Positions 25,125-33,825 of a stretch of DNA of 36,851 nucleotides are shown in pieces (position 1 is the stretch's first letter; each line of letters begins with the position of its first letter). The translations under genes and the position numbers were made by a program. The notes below the pieces were generated by a model. It did no database searches. It was given only the letters and a program-made list of their open reading frames with translations, and was not told the DNA's origin. This DNA is from an uncultured Lachnospiraceae bacterium (GTDB lineage Bacteria; Bacillota; Clostridia; Lachnospirales; Lachnospiraceae), in the NCBI GenBank assembly GCA_947570615.1, contig CANOVJ010000041.1:1-36851 (forward strand), in the 5' to 3' direction.

Positions 25125-26390
25125 ATGGGAGCGGAATATTCCAGCCGGGCCATCAGCGGTGTGCTGAGCGGTTCGGGGGCGTTTTGCAAGTTTTTGTCGG
25201 CCAACGATACCGGGGCTACCGGAGGGCATCAATCCGGGATCCTCGTGTCCAGGTCTGCCATTGCGCTTCTGTTCGGACAGGAGTCCATCCGGGAGCGGAT
25301 CTTAAAGCGTACAGTCAGGATCAGGTGGCAGGACGATTTCGTGACGGAGAGCGCGTTTACCTGGTATGAGAGCAAGGGGGAGCTGCGGATCACCCGGTTT
25401 GGAAGGGGATTTCCCTTCTTAAAGCCCGATCAGACAGGCACTCTTTTTGTGCTGGTCAGACACAGCCGGGAGGACTACTGCGGGTACTTTCTGGAGGCAG
25501 AGGAGGATATCGAGGCCTTCCTGGACGCCTTCGGCCTTGCGCCCACTCAGACCAACAGCCTGATCGATACGGGGCGGATCCAGCCCCGGACGCAGGAAAA
25601 GCTTGCCATACAGGAATTTATCGACGGCCTGAGAGAGGATTTCCCGGCATCGGAGGAAATGTCCGCCGCCGCCAGAAGGATTTATGAGGCGGTATATGGG
25701 CAGAGCGGGGATGGCTTTTCCGGCCCGGGCCCGGGCGCGGGGAGCCGGATGGGGCAGGCGAGGGCCTTAAGCGGCCAGATGGAGGAGAACCGGAACCGGC
25801 AGAAGCTCATCAGCCCGGATAAAAGTCTGATCGAGTGGACGAACATGGAATATACCCTTTTCCGGGCGCTGGAGTATGCCAGATATGGAGAGCTGATCGC
25901 CGGCGGCTTTTCCTCGGTGGAGGAGTTTGTGAGGGTGGCCAACATGGTGCTCAACAGGAGAAAGAGCAGGGCGGGAAAGAGCCTGGAGCATCACCTGTGC
26001 GCGATCTTCGACAGTCGGCAGATTGCCTACACCGCCCAGGCGGTGACGGAGGGAAACAAGAGGCCGGACTTTCTTTTTCCCTCGGCAGAAGCTTATCACG
26101 ACAGGAGCTTTCCGGTGGAGAGACTGACTTCTCTTGCCGCCAAGACCACCTGCAAGGACCGATGGCGTCAGGTCATAAACGAGGCCGACAGACTTAAGAG
26201 CAGGCCCAAATTTCTCTGCACTCTGCAGCAGGGGATTTCCGGTGCGCAGATGGACGAGATGCAGGCGGAGAACGTTATTCTGGTGGTGCCCCGGCCCTAT
26301 ATCAGAACCTACCCGGCGGACCGGCAGAGCAGGATCTGGACGGTGGAGGGATTTGTCAGATACGTGCAGGAGGTAGAAGATGGACATTAA
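25125..26390 (+). CDS. EcoRII-like type IIE restriction endonuclease
   Basis: A 421-residue endonuclease. The N-terminal part (about 1-165) fits the EcoRII effector-binding domain (SGILVSRSAIALLFG, VRIRWQDDFVTESAFTWYESK). The C-terminal part (about 235-420) fits the PD-(D/E)XK catalytic domain: KSLEHHLCAIF, RPDFLFP (D315), and KTTCKDRWRQVINEADR (K340, K344). EcoRII cuts before CCWGG and needs a second site as an effector. The gene lies between the matching methyltransferase and vsr on the same strand, and its end overlaps the vsr start by 11 nt. Specificity is inferred from family. Confidence 0.92.
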   Translation: MGAEYSSRAISGVLSGSGAFCKFLSANDTGATGGHQSGILVSRSAIALLFGQESIRERILKRTVRIRWQDDFVTESAFTWYESKGELRITRFGRGFPFLKPDQTGTLFVLVRHSREDYCGYFLEAEEDIEAFLDAFGLAPTQTNSLIDTGRIQPRTQEKLAIQEFIDGLREDFPASEEMSAAARRIYEAVYGQSGDGFSGPGPGAGSRMGQARALSGQMEENRNRQKLISPDKSLIEWTNMEYTLFRALEYARYGELIAGGFSSVEEFVRVANMVLNRRKSRAGKSLEHHLCAIFDSRQIAYTAQAVTEGNKRPDFLFPSAEAYHDRSFPVERLTSLAAKTTCKDRWRQVINEADRLKSRPKFLCTLQQGISGAQMDEMQAENVILVVPRPYIRTYPADRQSRIWTVEGFVRYVQEVEDGH

Positions 26391-26829
26391 AAGCCAACAG
26401 GAGCGCAGCAAAAATATGGCGGCTATCCGCTCCAGGAACACGTCCCCCGAGCTTTATCTACGAAAGCTGCTTTTTGCCCGTGGCTACCGTTACCGTGTGA
26501 ATGTATCCAATATACCGGGCCATCCCGACCTCTATCTGCGCAAATATAATACGGCGGTCTTTGTAAACGGATGCTTCTGGCACCGGCACGAGGGCTGCAG
26601 GTTCGCCTACACGCCCAAGTCCAGAGTGGAGTTCTGGCAGAAGAAATTCGAGGCCAATAAGCGCCGGGATATGCAGGTGCGCGCGGAGCTTGAGGAGAGG
26701 GGGATCAGGCGCCTGGTTGTGTGGGAATGCGCCATCAGACAGATGAAAAAGAAGCCGGAGCTTTGCGGGGCGTATCTTGAGCAGGTGGAGGATTTTCTGA
26801 AGGGGGAGGAGATGGAGCGGGAGATATAA
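26380..26829 (+). CDS. vsr: Very short patch repair endonuclease Vsr
   Basis: A 149-residue nickase that recognises T:G mismatches made when 5-methylcytosine deaminates at Dcm sites. Motifs: RSRNTSPEL at 17-25, GHPDLYL with catalytic D50, and NGCFWHRHEGC with zinc ligands C65, H70, C73, plus a fourth Cys in VWECAIRQ. N63 replaces the His found at this place in the E. coli enzyme (FVHG), which may change the active-site general base. The gene overlaps the endonuclease by 11 nt and is thus translationally coupled to it. Confidence 0.94.
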   Translation: MDIKSQQERSKNMAAIRSRNTSPELYLRKLLFARGYRYRVNVSNIPGHPDLYLRKYNTAVFVNGCFWHRHEGCRFAYTPKSRVEFWQKKFEANKRRDMQVRAELEERGIRRLVVWECAIRQMKKKPELCGAYLEQVEDFLKGEEMEREI

Positions 26830-26943
26830 GGCGGAGCGGGGGCGCGACTACACGGGATTTTTTGCTATCTTCCTGCTTCTTCCTGATGTGGGTGAGAAAA
26901 GTGAGATCCACTGTCACGGCTGAAATTTCGATTTAGAACAGGC

Positions 26944-26972
26944 TTTACACCCTTTATATAATTTGTTATGAT
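26944..26972 (+). promoter_or_regulatory. Promoter for the small protein at 27018
   Basis: TTTACA (26944-26949) and TATGAT (26967-26972) with 17 nt between. The next gene begins 45 nt downstream. Between vsr and this promoter (26830-26943) no gene is seen. Confidence 0.6.
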
Positions 26973-27017
26973 TAAAGCGTAATAACTATATGGACGGAAA
27001 GAAAGACAGGTGATGGT

Positions 27018-27206
27018 ATGCCGAGTGCGGCGGATATAATAAAAGATTATGTTACAGAATTTTCCAGATTACAGGATTGGATGGTTCCGATTAAGGAAAC
27101 AAATCCGGAAACATATCGTTCAATGCACAGACGATATATTGAGCTGAAAGTCACATTGTCGAGTCTGGGCGTTAATCTGACGGAAATTGACAGGATCAAA
27201 GAGTAA
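27018..27206 (+). CDS. Small conserved-looking protein of unknown function
   Basis: A 62-residue, helix-rich, charged protein: an N-terminal amphipathic helix (ADIIKDYVTEFSRLQDW), then a PETYRSMHRRYIELKVTLSSLGV helix pair, ending IDRIKE. There is no signal peptide or membrane segment. It has its own promoter, a ribosome site (ACAGGTGATGGT) and a strong terminator, so it is a monocistronic gene and probably real. I do not recognise the family. The composition suggests a helical-hairpin protein that could bind another protein or nucleic acid. Confidence 0.75.
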   Translation: MPSAADIIKDYVTEFSRLQDWMVPIKETNPETYRSMHRRYIELKVTLSSLGVNLTEIDRIKE

Positions 27207-27228
27207 TAAACAGCTGACGAAACTGACG

Positions 27229-27265
27229 AAAGGTGTAAAGCACAAAAATGCTTTATACCTTTTTT
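27229..27265 (+). terminator. Terminator after the small protein gene
   Basis: aaaggtgtaaagc and gctttatacctttt form a 13-position stem with one mismatch and an 8-nt loop, followed by a T-run. The remaining space up to the convergent ROK gene contains only a gcggcc/ggccgc repeat. Confidence 0.85.
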
Positions 27266-27319
27266 GGATGCGCGGCGGCCGCAGGGGAATGATAACGGGC
27301 CGCAAAAAGCGCGCGCTCA

Positions 27320-28519
27320 TCATATGGTCAGGCCGCAGGAGAGAAAGAGCTCGTTATAAAAGAACTGACTCAGAACCACGGCCCCGGCTCCGGAGAGGGA
27401 GGTATGCCCGCTGATGCTGCTGAGCCTGATATCGGGGACGCGGCCGGACCCTGCCAGAGAACGGCTGATGCGTCGGCGGATCTTGTCGCAGAGATATTCG
27501 CCCCGGTAGGTGGCCTGTCCGGCGATGATGATCGCGTCAAGAGTCAGCAGATTGTCCAGATTGATCATGCTTCCCGCCAGGTATGACGCCTGCAGCTTTA
27601 GCAGCTCATCACAGAAACGGTCGCAGGAGTCGATCGCCCGGTCCACAATTTTGCGCCAGGAATCCAGACTGCCATCAACCCGTCTGGCGTCATGAACAAC
27701 GGCGGCAGTAGAAGCGTACAAATCCAGACAACCCCGGTTCCCGCAGCTGCACAGACGCCCGTTCACATCAATTGAGGTATGTCCGATCTCGCAGCCGATC
27801 CCGTCGATTCCGGTATAGATTTCTCCGTTCAACACCAGTCCCAGACCGATTCCCGCGTTGATGAAATAGATCGCAAAATTCCTGTATTTTTCGGAGGAAA
27901 CCAGACGCAGCTCGGCGCGGGCGATGGCGGTGGAGTTGTGCTCCGTAAAAACAGGCCAGGGAAGCCGCTTTCGCATTTCGTCCAGCAGGTTGAGTCCGTT
28001 CCACCTGTCGAAAGAGGGAGGGTTAATCATCATGCCGGTGGAGGAATTTAAGGGCCCCGGCGCGATAACGCCGACGCCGATGATACGGCTGTTCGCCGGC
28101 AGATGAGTGCGAATCATATCCTTCAGGGTATCGCACAGAAGATCCAGGGTCTGCTCCACATCGTCGGGATAGGGGAAGTAGCAGGGGGAGAGAACGATAC
28201 TGCCTCCGAGATCGCAGATTCCGGCACAGATTTCATCACGGTCGATGCTGATGCAGCCGATATACCCCCAGGAGGGGGTCAGGGATAAAAGGACGGGTCT
28301 TCGTCCCGCGCCGGTATCCTCCTGCAATTTTCCCGCTTCCTCTATGATGCCGTCCGCCAGCATCTGTCCTGTGAGATTGCCGATGGCGGGCTGGGTAAGC
28401 CCGGTCAGGCGGGAGAGTCCCACCCGTGAGATGGGACCGCCGCTTATGATCCGGAGCACGCGCTGATAATTGCCGATATGCATAGTCTCTTTATTGTTTA
28501 TGTTCGTGATCGTTTTCAT
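27320..28519 (-). CDS. ROK-family transcriptional regulator (NagC/XylR-type)
   Basis: A 399-residue protein with an N-terminal winged helix-turn-helix (about 12-75: QRVLRIISGGPISRVGLSRLTGLTQPAIGNLTGQML) and a C-terminal ROK sugar-binding fold. The fold has EHNSTAIARAEL, NAGIGLGLVLNG, and the zinc motif GHTSIDVNGRLCSCGNRGCLDLY intact. The kinase aspartate of ROK enzymes (END) is changed to EHN, which fits a sensor rather than an enzyme. The ATG at 28519 follows ACAGG; an upstream start at 28573 would overlap the kinase gene. It is last in a minus-strand operon of SIS isomerase, GH38, ROK kinase and this regulator, 19 nt after the kinase. It most likely represses the divergent locus by binding A+T-rich repeats at 32.75-32.88 kb. 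Confidence 0.88.
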   Translation of the reverse strand: MKTITNINNKETMHIGNYQRVLRIISGGPISRVGLSRLTGLTQPAIGNLTGQMLADGIIEEAGKLQEDTGAGRRPVLLSLTPSWGYIGCISIDRDEICAGICDLGGSIVLSPCYFPYPDDVEQTLDLLCDTLKDMIRTHLPANSRIIGVGVIAPGPLNSSTGMMINPPSFDRWNGLNLLDEMRKRLPWPVFTEHNSTAIARAELRLVSSEKYRNFAIYFINAGIGLGLVLNGEIYTGIDGIGCEIGHTSIDVNGRLCSCGNRGCLDLYASTAAVVHDARRVDGSLDSWRKIVDRAIDSCDRFCDELLKLQASYLAGSMINLDNLLTLDAIIIAGQATYRGEYLCDKIRRRISRSLAGSGRVPDIRLSSISGHTSLSGAGAVVLSQFFYNELFLSCGLTI

Positions 28520-28538
28520 ACCTGTCCTGTACCAGCTG

Positions 28539-29528
28539 TTAAAGAGAGTTAATGGCGACGCACACGGGGGCAATGTCGGCGAGCTGTTCTCCGAGACCGG
28601 AGGGGAGCACCCGACAGGCGCTGCAGGAGAGTGGAAGACTCTGCTCCTGCATGGTGCGCAGAGCGGCTTCCCGGAGCAGATCGGTGCTTCGCGTATAAAT
28701 GCTCCCGATTATAATCAGCTCCGGGTTTAAGATATCTGTCAGAAGCGCCAGGGCGCTTCCAAGCTTTTCGCTGCTGATCCGGTAGACCCTGCGGGCCGCC
28801 TCATCACCGGCGTATGCGGCGCTGGCGATGGTCTGAGCAGTGATATTCTGCAAATTTCCAGGGTCAGGGCAGAAGGAAACCTGCCTGCCCTGCTGGATAT
28901 ACTGCAGCGCGATGGTTCTGCCCAGCTCTGCGATGCCGCTTCCGCTGCAAAAGCCCTCCAGGGAACCGGAGCGGCCGTGTCCTACCGGACAGTAAAGGTT
29001 GCCGTCGCCATGCCAGAAGCTTTCGCAGTGCCCGATTTCTCCGGCCATACCGTTGGCTCCCCGATATAACTGACCGTTTAATATGAAACCGGCCCCGAAG
29101 CCGGTGCCAAAGGTCAGAAAGACAAGGTTTGAGCAGCCGCGTCCGGCCCCGAATTTCCATTCAGCCAGCGCGCATGCGTTCGCGTCATTTTCCAGAAAGG
29201 CAGGAACGCTGAATTCCTCCTCCAGATGACGGCAGATCGGGATATGATCCCATCCTGGAAGATTGGGTGGGGAGAGGATTATTCCGTTTTCCGCATCCAG
29301 CGGGCCGCCGCAGCATATGCCGACAGCACGTAAATTTTCTGTTAATATGCCATTATTATCCAACAGTTTATAACAGTTGTCAATGATGGATTGGAGCGTG
29401 GAAGCGTACCCGCTTTTGGGGGTTTCAAAGCGGATCCCGTCGACGATTTGGGGGATATCCGATCCTGTCCCGGCGAGGCTTATCGCCGTTTTTGTGCCTC
29501 CTATGTCAATTCCGATAATATATTCCAT
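28539..29528 (-). CDS. ROK-family sugar kinase with altered zinc motif
   Basis: A 329-residue cytoplasmic kinase. The ATP-binding start is IIGIDIGGTKTAISL, the catalytic region is LENDANACALAEW, and the phosphate loop is TFGTGFGAGFILNG. The usual zinc motif CxCGxxGCLE is replaced by CPVGHGRSGSLE, so two of the standard cysteines are missing, although GH and SLEGFCSG are kept. ROK kinases phosphorylate hexoses (glucose, mannose, N-acetylmannosamine and others). In this operon it probably phosphorylates the sugar released by the GH38 enzyme. It follows GH38 by 24 nt and precedes the regulator. Confidence 0.88.
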   Translation of the reverse strand: MEYIIGIDIGGTKTAISLAGTGSDIPQIVDGIRFETPKSGYASTLQSIIDNCYKLLDNNGILTENLRAVGICCGGPLDAENGIILSPPNLPGWDHIPICRHLEEEFSVPAFLENDANACALAEWKFGAGRGCSNLVFLTFGTGFGAGFILNGQLYRGANGMAGEIGHCESFWHGDGNLYCPVGHGRSGSLEGFCSGSGIAELGRTIALQYIQQGRQVSFCPDPGNLQNITAQTIASAAYAGDEAARRVYRISSEKLGSALALLTDILNPELIIIGSIYTRSTDLLREAALRTMQEQSLPLSCSACRVLPSGLGEQLADIAPVCVAINSL

Positions 29529-29552
29529 TTCCCTGTCCTGGCTCCTTTCCTG

Positions 29553-32081
29553 TCAGCAAATCATCTCGGTGATCTGTTCCTCTTTCCATGTCCCGTCTGC
29601 GCAAAGGCGGATCGTTTTGATTTCCTGCCCCCTGAAGGCCAGTTGAATACTCGCATGAAGCGGCAGGACGTCGATTCTGGCGCTGCAGGGACGGCCTGCG
29701 CATTCCACGAGCCGAAGGATGTATCCCTCTCCATCCTCTGCGGCCTTAAATGCTGTGCACAAAATATTGTCCCGGGATATGCAGATCCCGGTGAGTCTGT
29801 TGGGCAGAGCTCCCCCGTGGTGGGTGTCCATGACAAGGCGCGGGGCCATGGCCAGCAGGAGAGCAGCCCGGACCGCTTCCTCCTGTTTTTCGGATGAAAA
29901 GGGCAGAAGACGGAGGCAAAACTGCTGTGGAACCATGTCCTGATAAGCGGCGTGCCCGTCCCGGTGTCCGAAATGATCCGCGTAAATGGCGCTTCTCGCC
30001 ACCATGACGCGCAGCTCGTTTTGGACCGCGCAGAAGCTGTGCTTGCAGTCGTTGATCAGGGCGATTCCGTAACCGGTCCCGGGCTCCGAGAGGGCGACCC
30101 ATTTCTGGGCCGGCTCCTCCACGCCGTCCGTGCCTTTGACCAGAAAGCCGTAGGGAATGGAACACAGAAAGTCCGGTGAATCCAAAGCGGCGGGGAAGCA
30201 GAGCTTAACCTGTACGTGAGGCTGCCGCAGCGAGAGCGTGCAGTCCATGTGCAGGATGGGGCTGTCATAATAAAGCGCGTATCTGATCCGCAGCTCCGAT
30301 TCCCCATAGCGGAAGAGGGTTTCCACTGCAGCCCGCAGCGGGCCCTGCTCCAGGAGCGTCATACCGCTGAATTCAAAAGCGCCCATCTCTTTATCAAAAC
30401 GAAAAACCCCATGGGCCCAGGTATCGTTGGACTGATCGTCCAACACCAGCGCCTGTCCCAGAGGGCGGTCCGGATCGACCAGCTCGCGGGACGTCTTTTT
30501 GTCGAACATACCGGTAATCAGGCCCCGGGCCGGATCGAAGGTGATGCGGACAAAATGGTTTTCCAGCGCATGGGCGCCGGCCGAGAGGGAGAGGGGCACA
30601 TCGGCCTTCTTTCGTACCGTGCGGTATAAATAGCAGGTTGTATAGCCAAAGGCGGGGAGCTGAACGGGAAACAGGGTATTGTACAGGTCCCCTCCGTTGG
30701 TCTGCTCTCCCCGGACCCGCTGTGTGGGGACGGACGTGCCGGAGGAATCGCAGATGCTGCAGACGTCGGAGTTGACGCTTATGCAGGTGTCTACAGGGAA
30801 GGAATGAGGATTAAAAATCACAACCGGGGCTCCCTCGCCCTCCTTTTCCCAGAGCTGCCACCCGTTTTTTTCTGCAGGAGCATAGTCCGGTAAACGGGAG
30901 GTGCACACGCGCCAGGAGATCCGCGAAGTGGCGAGCATGGCGATATCCTCCGCCCTGTGCGAGACGCTCTGGAAGGCCGCAACCGCTTCATCACAGGCGG
31001 ATTTGATACAGCATCCGGCCAGTATGTCGTGGAATTCATGGAAGAGGAGCGTCTCCCAGGCGTCCCTTAAAGAACCGGAGACCGAAACGGAGGCTGGCGT
31101 CTGTGTCAGGATGCTGTCAAAGGCGGCAAATCGTTCGGCGCATAAAAGGGCGTTTTCCGCCTTGCGGTGGGATTTTTTGATCTCTGACGCGGCGGCGTAG
31201 CAGCCGCTGGCGTGGTGCTGTAAATCTCCCCGAAATTCCGGCAGAGACAATCCGGCCCGGGAGACGTCCGTAAACAGATCCTGCGTATGGGCATAGCGGA
31301 TCCCCTCCCTGCGGTCGCTCTCGAGAAGCTTTGTCAGAGCCCTTAAGCCGGCGATGGTGGGCCCGCCGCCATGGTTCCCGATTCCGTAAAAGGACAGACA
31401 GGGAATACCGTCCCGAATCGCCTGATCCTTTAAAAACAGGGCTTTGGAAACGCTGGGATGCATTCCAGGATAACGCGTCATGGAGGGGCACTGGGGGCCT
31501 TCGTCATTGTAGGCCTGATTGATGCGCGCGGCCATCACGCGGCTGCCATCCGGAGATTCCCAGAAAAAGAGCTCGCCGGGAAGCGTGGCGTTCTCCTCAA
31601 GCGCAGACTCTCCGGGATCCGGGCGCATAAAAATATAAGAAGTGATACCGCTTTTTTGCAGAAGCTGGGGCAGCATCGCGTTGTGGCCGAAGGAATCCAC
31701 GTTATAACCTGTGCGGGCAACGACCTGAAACTTTTCCATGAAATACCGCTGGGAGTAAAGCAGATGCCGGGCGAGGGATTCCCCTGAGGGGAGATTCAAA
31801 TCCGGCTGAACCCAGAATCCTCCCACAAGATCGATCCGCCCCTCCTTAACCCGGAGCCTGATTTCCTCGAACATGTCAGGATCCACCTCCTCTATCCATT
31901 TAAAATAAGAAGGGCAGGCGGAGGTGAAAATGTAGTCGGGAAACTCCTTCATGCGTTCGAGAGCGGAGCGGAAGGTGGAGAGAATTTCCGACATGCCCTC
32001 CGCCCTGCGCCACAGCCATACGGGATCAAGGTGGGCGTTGCCGATCAGATAGACCTTAGATAACTCATTTTCCTTATTCAT
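29553..32081 (-). CDS. Glycoside hydrolase family 38 alpha-mannosidase
   Basis: An 842-residue cytoplasmic enzyme (no signal peptide). The zinc-binding N-terminal motif is NAHLDPVWLW (H17, D19), and the nucleophile is D129 in YNVDSFGHNAMLPQ. The helical middle domain and C-terminal beta-sandwiches follow, as in MngB-type bacterial members. GH38 enzymes remove alpha-linked mannose, and some act on 6-phospho or other mannose-like sugars. The ATG at 32081 follows AAGGGG and gives the family start; the upstream reading frame is the SIS gene in another frame. It overlaps the SIS gene by 8 nt. Confidence 0.92.
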   Translation of the reverse strand: MNKENELSKVYLIGNAHLDPVWLWRRAEGMSEILSTFRSALERMKEFPDYIFTSACPSYFKWIEEVDPDMFEEIRLRVKEGRIDLVGGFWVQPDLNLPSGESLARHLLYSQRYFMEKFQVVARTGYNVDSFGHNAMLPQLLQKSGITSYIFMRPDPGESALEENATLPGELFFWESPDGSRVMAARINQAYNDEGPQCPSMTRYPGMHPSVSKALFLKDQAIRDGIPCLSFYGIGNHGGGPTIAGLRALTKLLESDRREGIRYAHTQDLFTDVSRAGLSLPEFRGDLQHHASGCYAAASEIKKSHRKAENALLCAERFAAFDSILTQTPASVSVSGSLRDAWETLLFHEFHDILAGCCIKSACDEAVAAFQSVSHRAEDIAMLATSRISWRVCTSRLPDYAPAEKNGWQLWEKEGEGAPVVIFNPHSFPVDTCISVNSDVCSICDSSGTSVPTQRVRGEQTNGGDLYNTLFPVQLPAFGYTTCYLYRTVRKKADVPLSLSAGAHALENHFVRITFDPARGLITGMFDKKTSRELVDPDRPLGQALVLDDQSNDTWAHGVFRFDKEMGAFEFSGMTLLEQGPLRAAVETLFRYGESELRIRYALYYDSPILHMDCTLSLRQPHVQVKLCFPAALDSPDFLCSIPYGFLVKGTDGVEEPAQKWVALSEPGTGYGIALINDCKHSFCAVQNELRVMVARSAIYADHFGHRDGHAAYQDMVPQQFCLRLLPFSSEKQEEAVRAALLLAMAPRLVMDTHHGGALPNRLTGICISRDNILCTAFKAAEDGEGYILRLVECAGRPCSARIDVLPLHASIQLAFRGQEIKTIRLCADGTWKEEQITEMIC

Positions 32082-32742
32082 AAGAACCCCTTTCTTCAAA
32101 AAAGCTGTGTTCGAGCATGGCGCACAGACAGTGGTAGACGGGCAGATGAAGCTCCTGCACCTGATAAGTAGACGTGGCGTCCACGCAGATACACACATCG
32201 CAGAGCTCTCGCAGCTGTCCCCCGTCTTTTCCGGTCAGGCCGATCAGATTCATATCGCGAAGCCTTCCCGCGGCCATGGCCAGGCATACGTTGGAGGCGT
32301 TGCCGGAGGTGGAAATCCCAAGCAGACAGTCCCCGGCGGATCCCAGCCCCATAATCTGCTGGGCAAAGGTAAAGTCGCCTCCCAGATCGTTTTCAATGGC
32401 GGTGATCAGGGCGGGAGGGGAGCAGAGGGAAATGGCCGGAAGGGCTCCCTGGAGATGGGCGAGCAGATGATCGGTCTGCGCCTCCCGGCCCTCTCTGCCC
32501 GCAAAGTCGTCTCTGCGCAGGGCGCGCCCGCTTAAAAACCCCTTCATCAACTCTCCCACAATATGTTCGCAGTCCGCCGCGCTGCCTCCGTTTCCACATA
32601 AAAGAAGCTTGCGCTGGTTATGATAGCATCTGGCGATCAGCAGATATGCGTTCTGGATGGATTCCCGGCAGGGCGCAAGCTGCGGATACCGGAGGATCAG
32701 ATCATCCAGAAAATCCTGTGTGCAGTGTATGTCTGATATCAT
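32074..32742 (-). CDS. SIS-domain sugar-phosphate isomerase, GmhA-like
   Basis: A 222-residue protein with the sedoheptulose 7-phosphate isomerase pattern. CGNGGSAADCEHIVGEL carries H60 and E64, ISTSGNASNV binds phosphate, LTGKDGG follows, and VQELHLPVYH has Q196 and H204 exactly eight residues apart, as in the GmhA zinc/catalytic site. GmhA interconverts sedoheptulose 7-phosphate and mannoheptose 7-phosphate. Here it heads a catabolic operon with GH38 and a ROK kinase, and no heptose-synthesis partner genes are near, so it may act in the breakdown direction. AGGAGGT precedes the ATG. Other ketose/aldose phosphates are possible substrates. Confidence 0.82.
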   Translation of the reverse strand: MISDIHCTQDFLDDLILRYPQLAPCRESIQNAYLLIARCYHNQRKLLLCGNGGSAADCEHIVGELMKGFLSGRALRRDDFAGREGREAQTDHLLAHLQGALPAISLCSPPALITAIENDLGGDFTFAQQIMGLGSAGDCLLGISTSGNASNVCLAMAAGRLRDMNLIGLTGKDGGQLRELCDVCICVDATSTYQVQELHLPVYHCLCAMLEHSFFEERGSYE

Positions 32743-32753
32743 GTAAACCTCCT

Positions 32754-32805
32754 GTTAATTAATTAAGTTTAGAAATATACTATCATCATTTGTGTAAAAT
32801 GACAA
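32754..32805 (-). promoter_or_regulatory. Promoter of the SIS-GH38-ROK operon with A+T palindrome
   Basis: On the minus strand TTGTCA (32805-32800) and TAGTAT (32782-32777) have a 17-nt spacer. Just downstream (32754-32766) lies ttaattaattaa, a self-complementary A+T-rich stretch that suits a repressor operator. Confidence 0.55.
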
Positions 32806-32824
32806 TATATTTTTCAAAAATAGA

Positions 32825-32875
32825 TTGACAAGTAGGTAAACAGATATTATTATGGTCATAAATAATTAATTCAAT
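32825..32875 (+). promoter_or_regulatory. Promoter of the permease operon with A+T repeat
   Basis: TTGACA (32825-32830) and TATTAT (32848-32853) with a 17-nt spacer. aataattaattcaattta lies downstream of the -10 and shares aattaatt with the element at 32754-32766 on the other side. Similar sequences at both promoter starts would allow one ROK repressor to control both directions. Confidence 0.65.
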
Positions 32876-32895
32876 TTATAAATGTGGAGGCGCGT

Positions 32896-33825
32896 ATGGA
32901 AAATGGAGGGAGAAGTAAGGGGTTGTGGAACCGGATCTGGAGATACAGAATGATCTATCTGTTTTTGATTCCGGCAATCATATGGTATGCGGTTTTCTGC
33001 TATTACCCCATGTATGGATTGCTTTTGTCCGTTAAGGAATTTAAGTATTCCCTCGGTATTATGAAGAGTCCCTGGGTCGGGCTTAAGTGGTTCCGCAATT
33101 TTCTTTCGGACGGTCAGTTTTATCTTGTGCTGGGGAATACGGTGAAGATCACGGCGCTGAAGCTCCTTGTGGGATTCCCGGCCCCGATTCTGTTCGCGGT
33201 CCTGATCAATGAAATAAGAAGTCATGGATTCAAACGGGTGGTGCAGACGCTTTCCTATCTGCCGTACTTCGTGTCGTGGGTGGTCGCGGCGGCGCTTCTT
33301 ACCAAGCTGTTATCCCCCTATTCCGGTCTGGTAAATGACCTGAGGCTTATGATGGATCCGCAGGCGGAGCCGATTTTTTATCTGGGGGAACCGAAATATT
33401 TTTATCCTGTCGTGATCCTGACGGATCTGTGGAAAAACATCGGGTGGAATTCCATCATTTACATCGCCGCGATCTCCAATATCGATCCGAATCTGTATGA
33501 GGCCGCGGAAATAGACGGGGCGGGAAGGATCGGAAGGATCTGGCATATTACGCTTCCTGCGATCCGCCCTACGATCGCGGTGCTTCTGATCATGTCCATG
33601 TCGGGGATTCTGAACGCGGGCTTTGATCAGATTTATCTCCTGCAGCAGCCCTCTACGCTGCAGGTTGCGGAGGTGATCGACACTTATGTGCTGAAAAAGG
33701 GAATTCAGCAGGCGCAGTTTGAATATGCCACGGCGATTGGAATGTTTAAGTCGCTGATCAGTCTTGTGGTGGTGGTATCGGTTAACTGGATTGTGAGAAA
33801 GCTCAGCGAGGTGTCTTTATGGTGA
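32896..33825 (+). CDS. ABC sugar transporter permease, LplB-like
   Basis: A 309-residue membrane protein with six predicted hydrophobic segments, starting at IYLFLIPAIIWYAVFCYYPMYG. The EAA loop is EAAEIDGAGRIGRIWHITLPAI, which contacts the ATPase. It belongs to the LplB group that imports complex oligosaccharides. GGAGG lies 5 nt from the ATG at 32896; a GTG at 32884 would include the ribosome site in the gene. Its stop overlaps the next permease by 7 nt. No ATP-binding subunit is encoded nearby, so a shared MsmK/UgpC-type ATPase elsewhere is expected. Confidence 0.92.
   Translation: MENGGRSKGLWNRIWRYRMIYLFLIPAIIWYAVFCYYPMYGLLLSVKEFKYSLGIMKSPWVGLKWFRNFLSDGQFYLVLGNTVKITALKLLVGFPAPILFAVLINEIRSHGFKRVVQTLSYLPYFVSWVVAAALLTKLLSPYSGLVNDLRLMMDPQAEPIFYLGEPKYFYPVVILTDLWKNIGWNSIIYIAAISNIDPNLYEAAEIDGAGRIGRIWHITLPAIRPTIAVLLIMSMSGILNAGFDQIYLLQQPSTLQVAEVIDTYVLKKGIQQAQFEYATAIGMFKSLISLVVVVSVNWIVRKLSEVSLW

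Noticed and set aside
25767-26441. 224-residue minus-strand frame opposite the EcoRII-like gene
   Set aside because: It is a shadow frame without start signals; the plus strand has the PD-(D/E)XK motifs.
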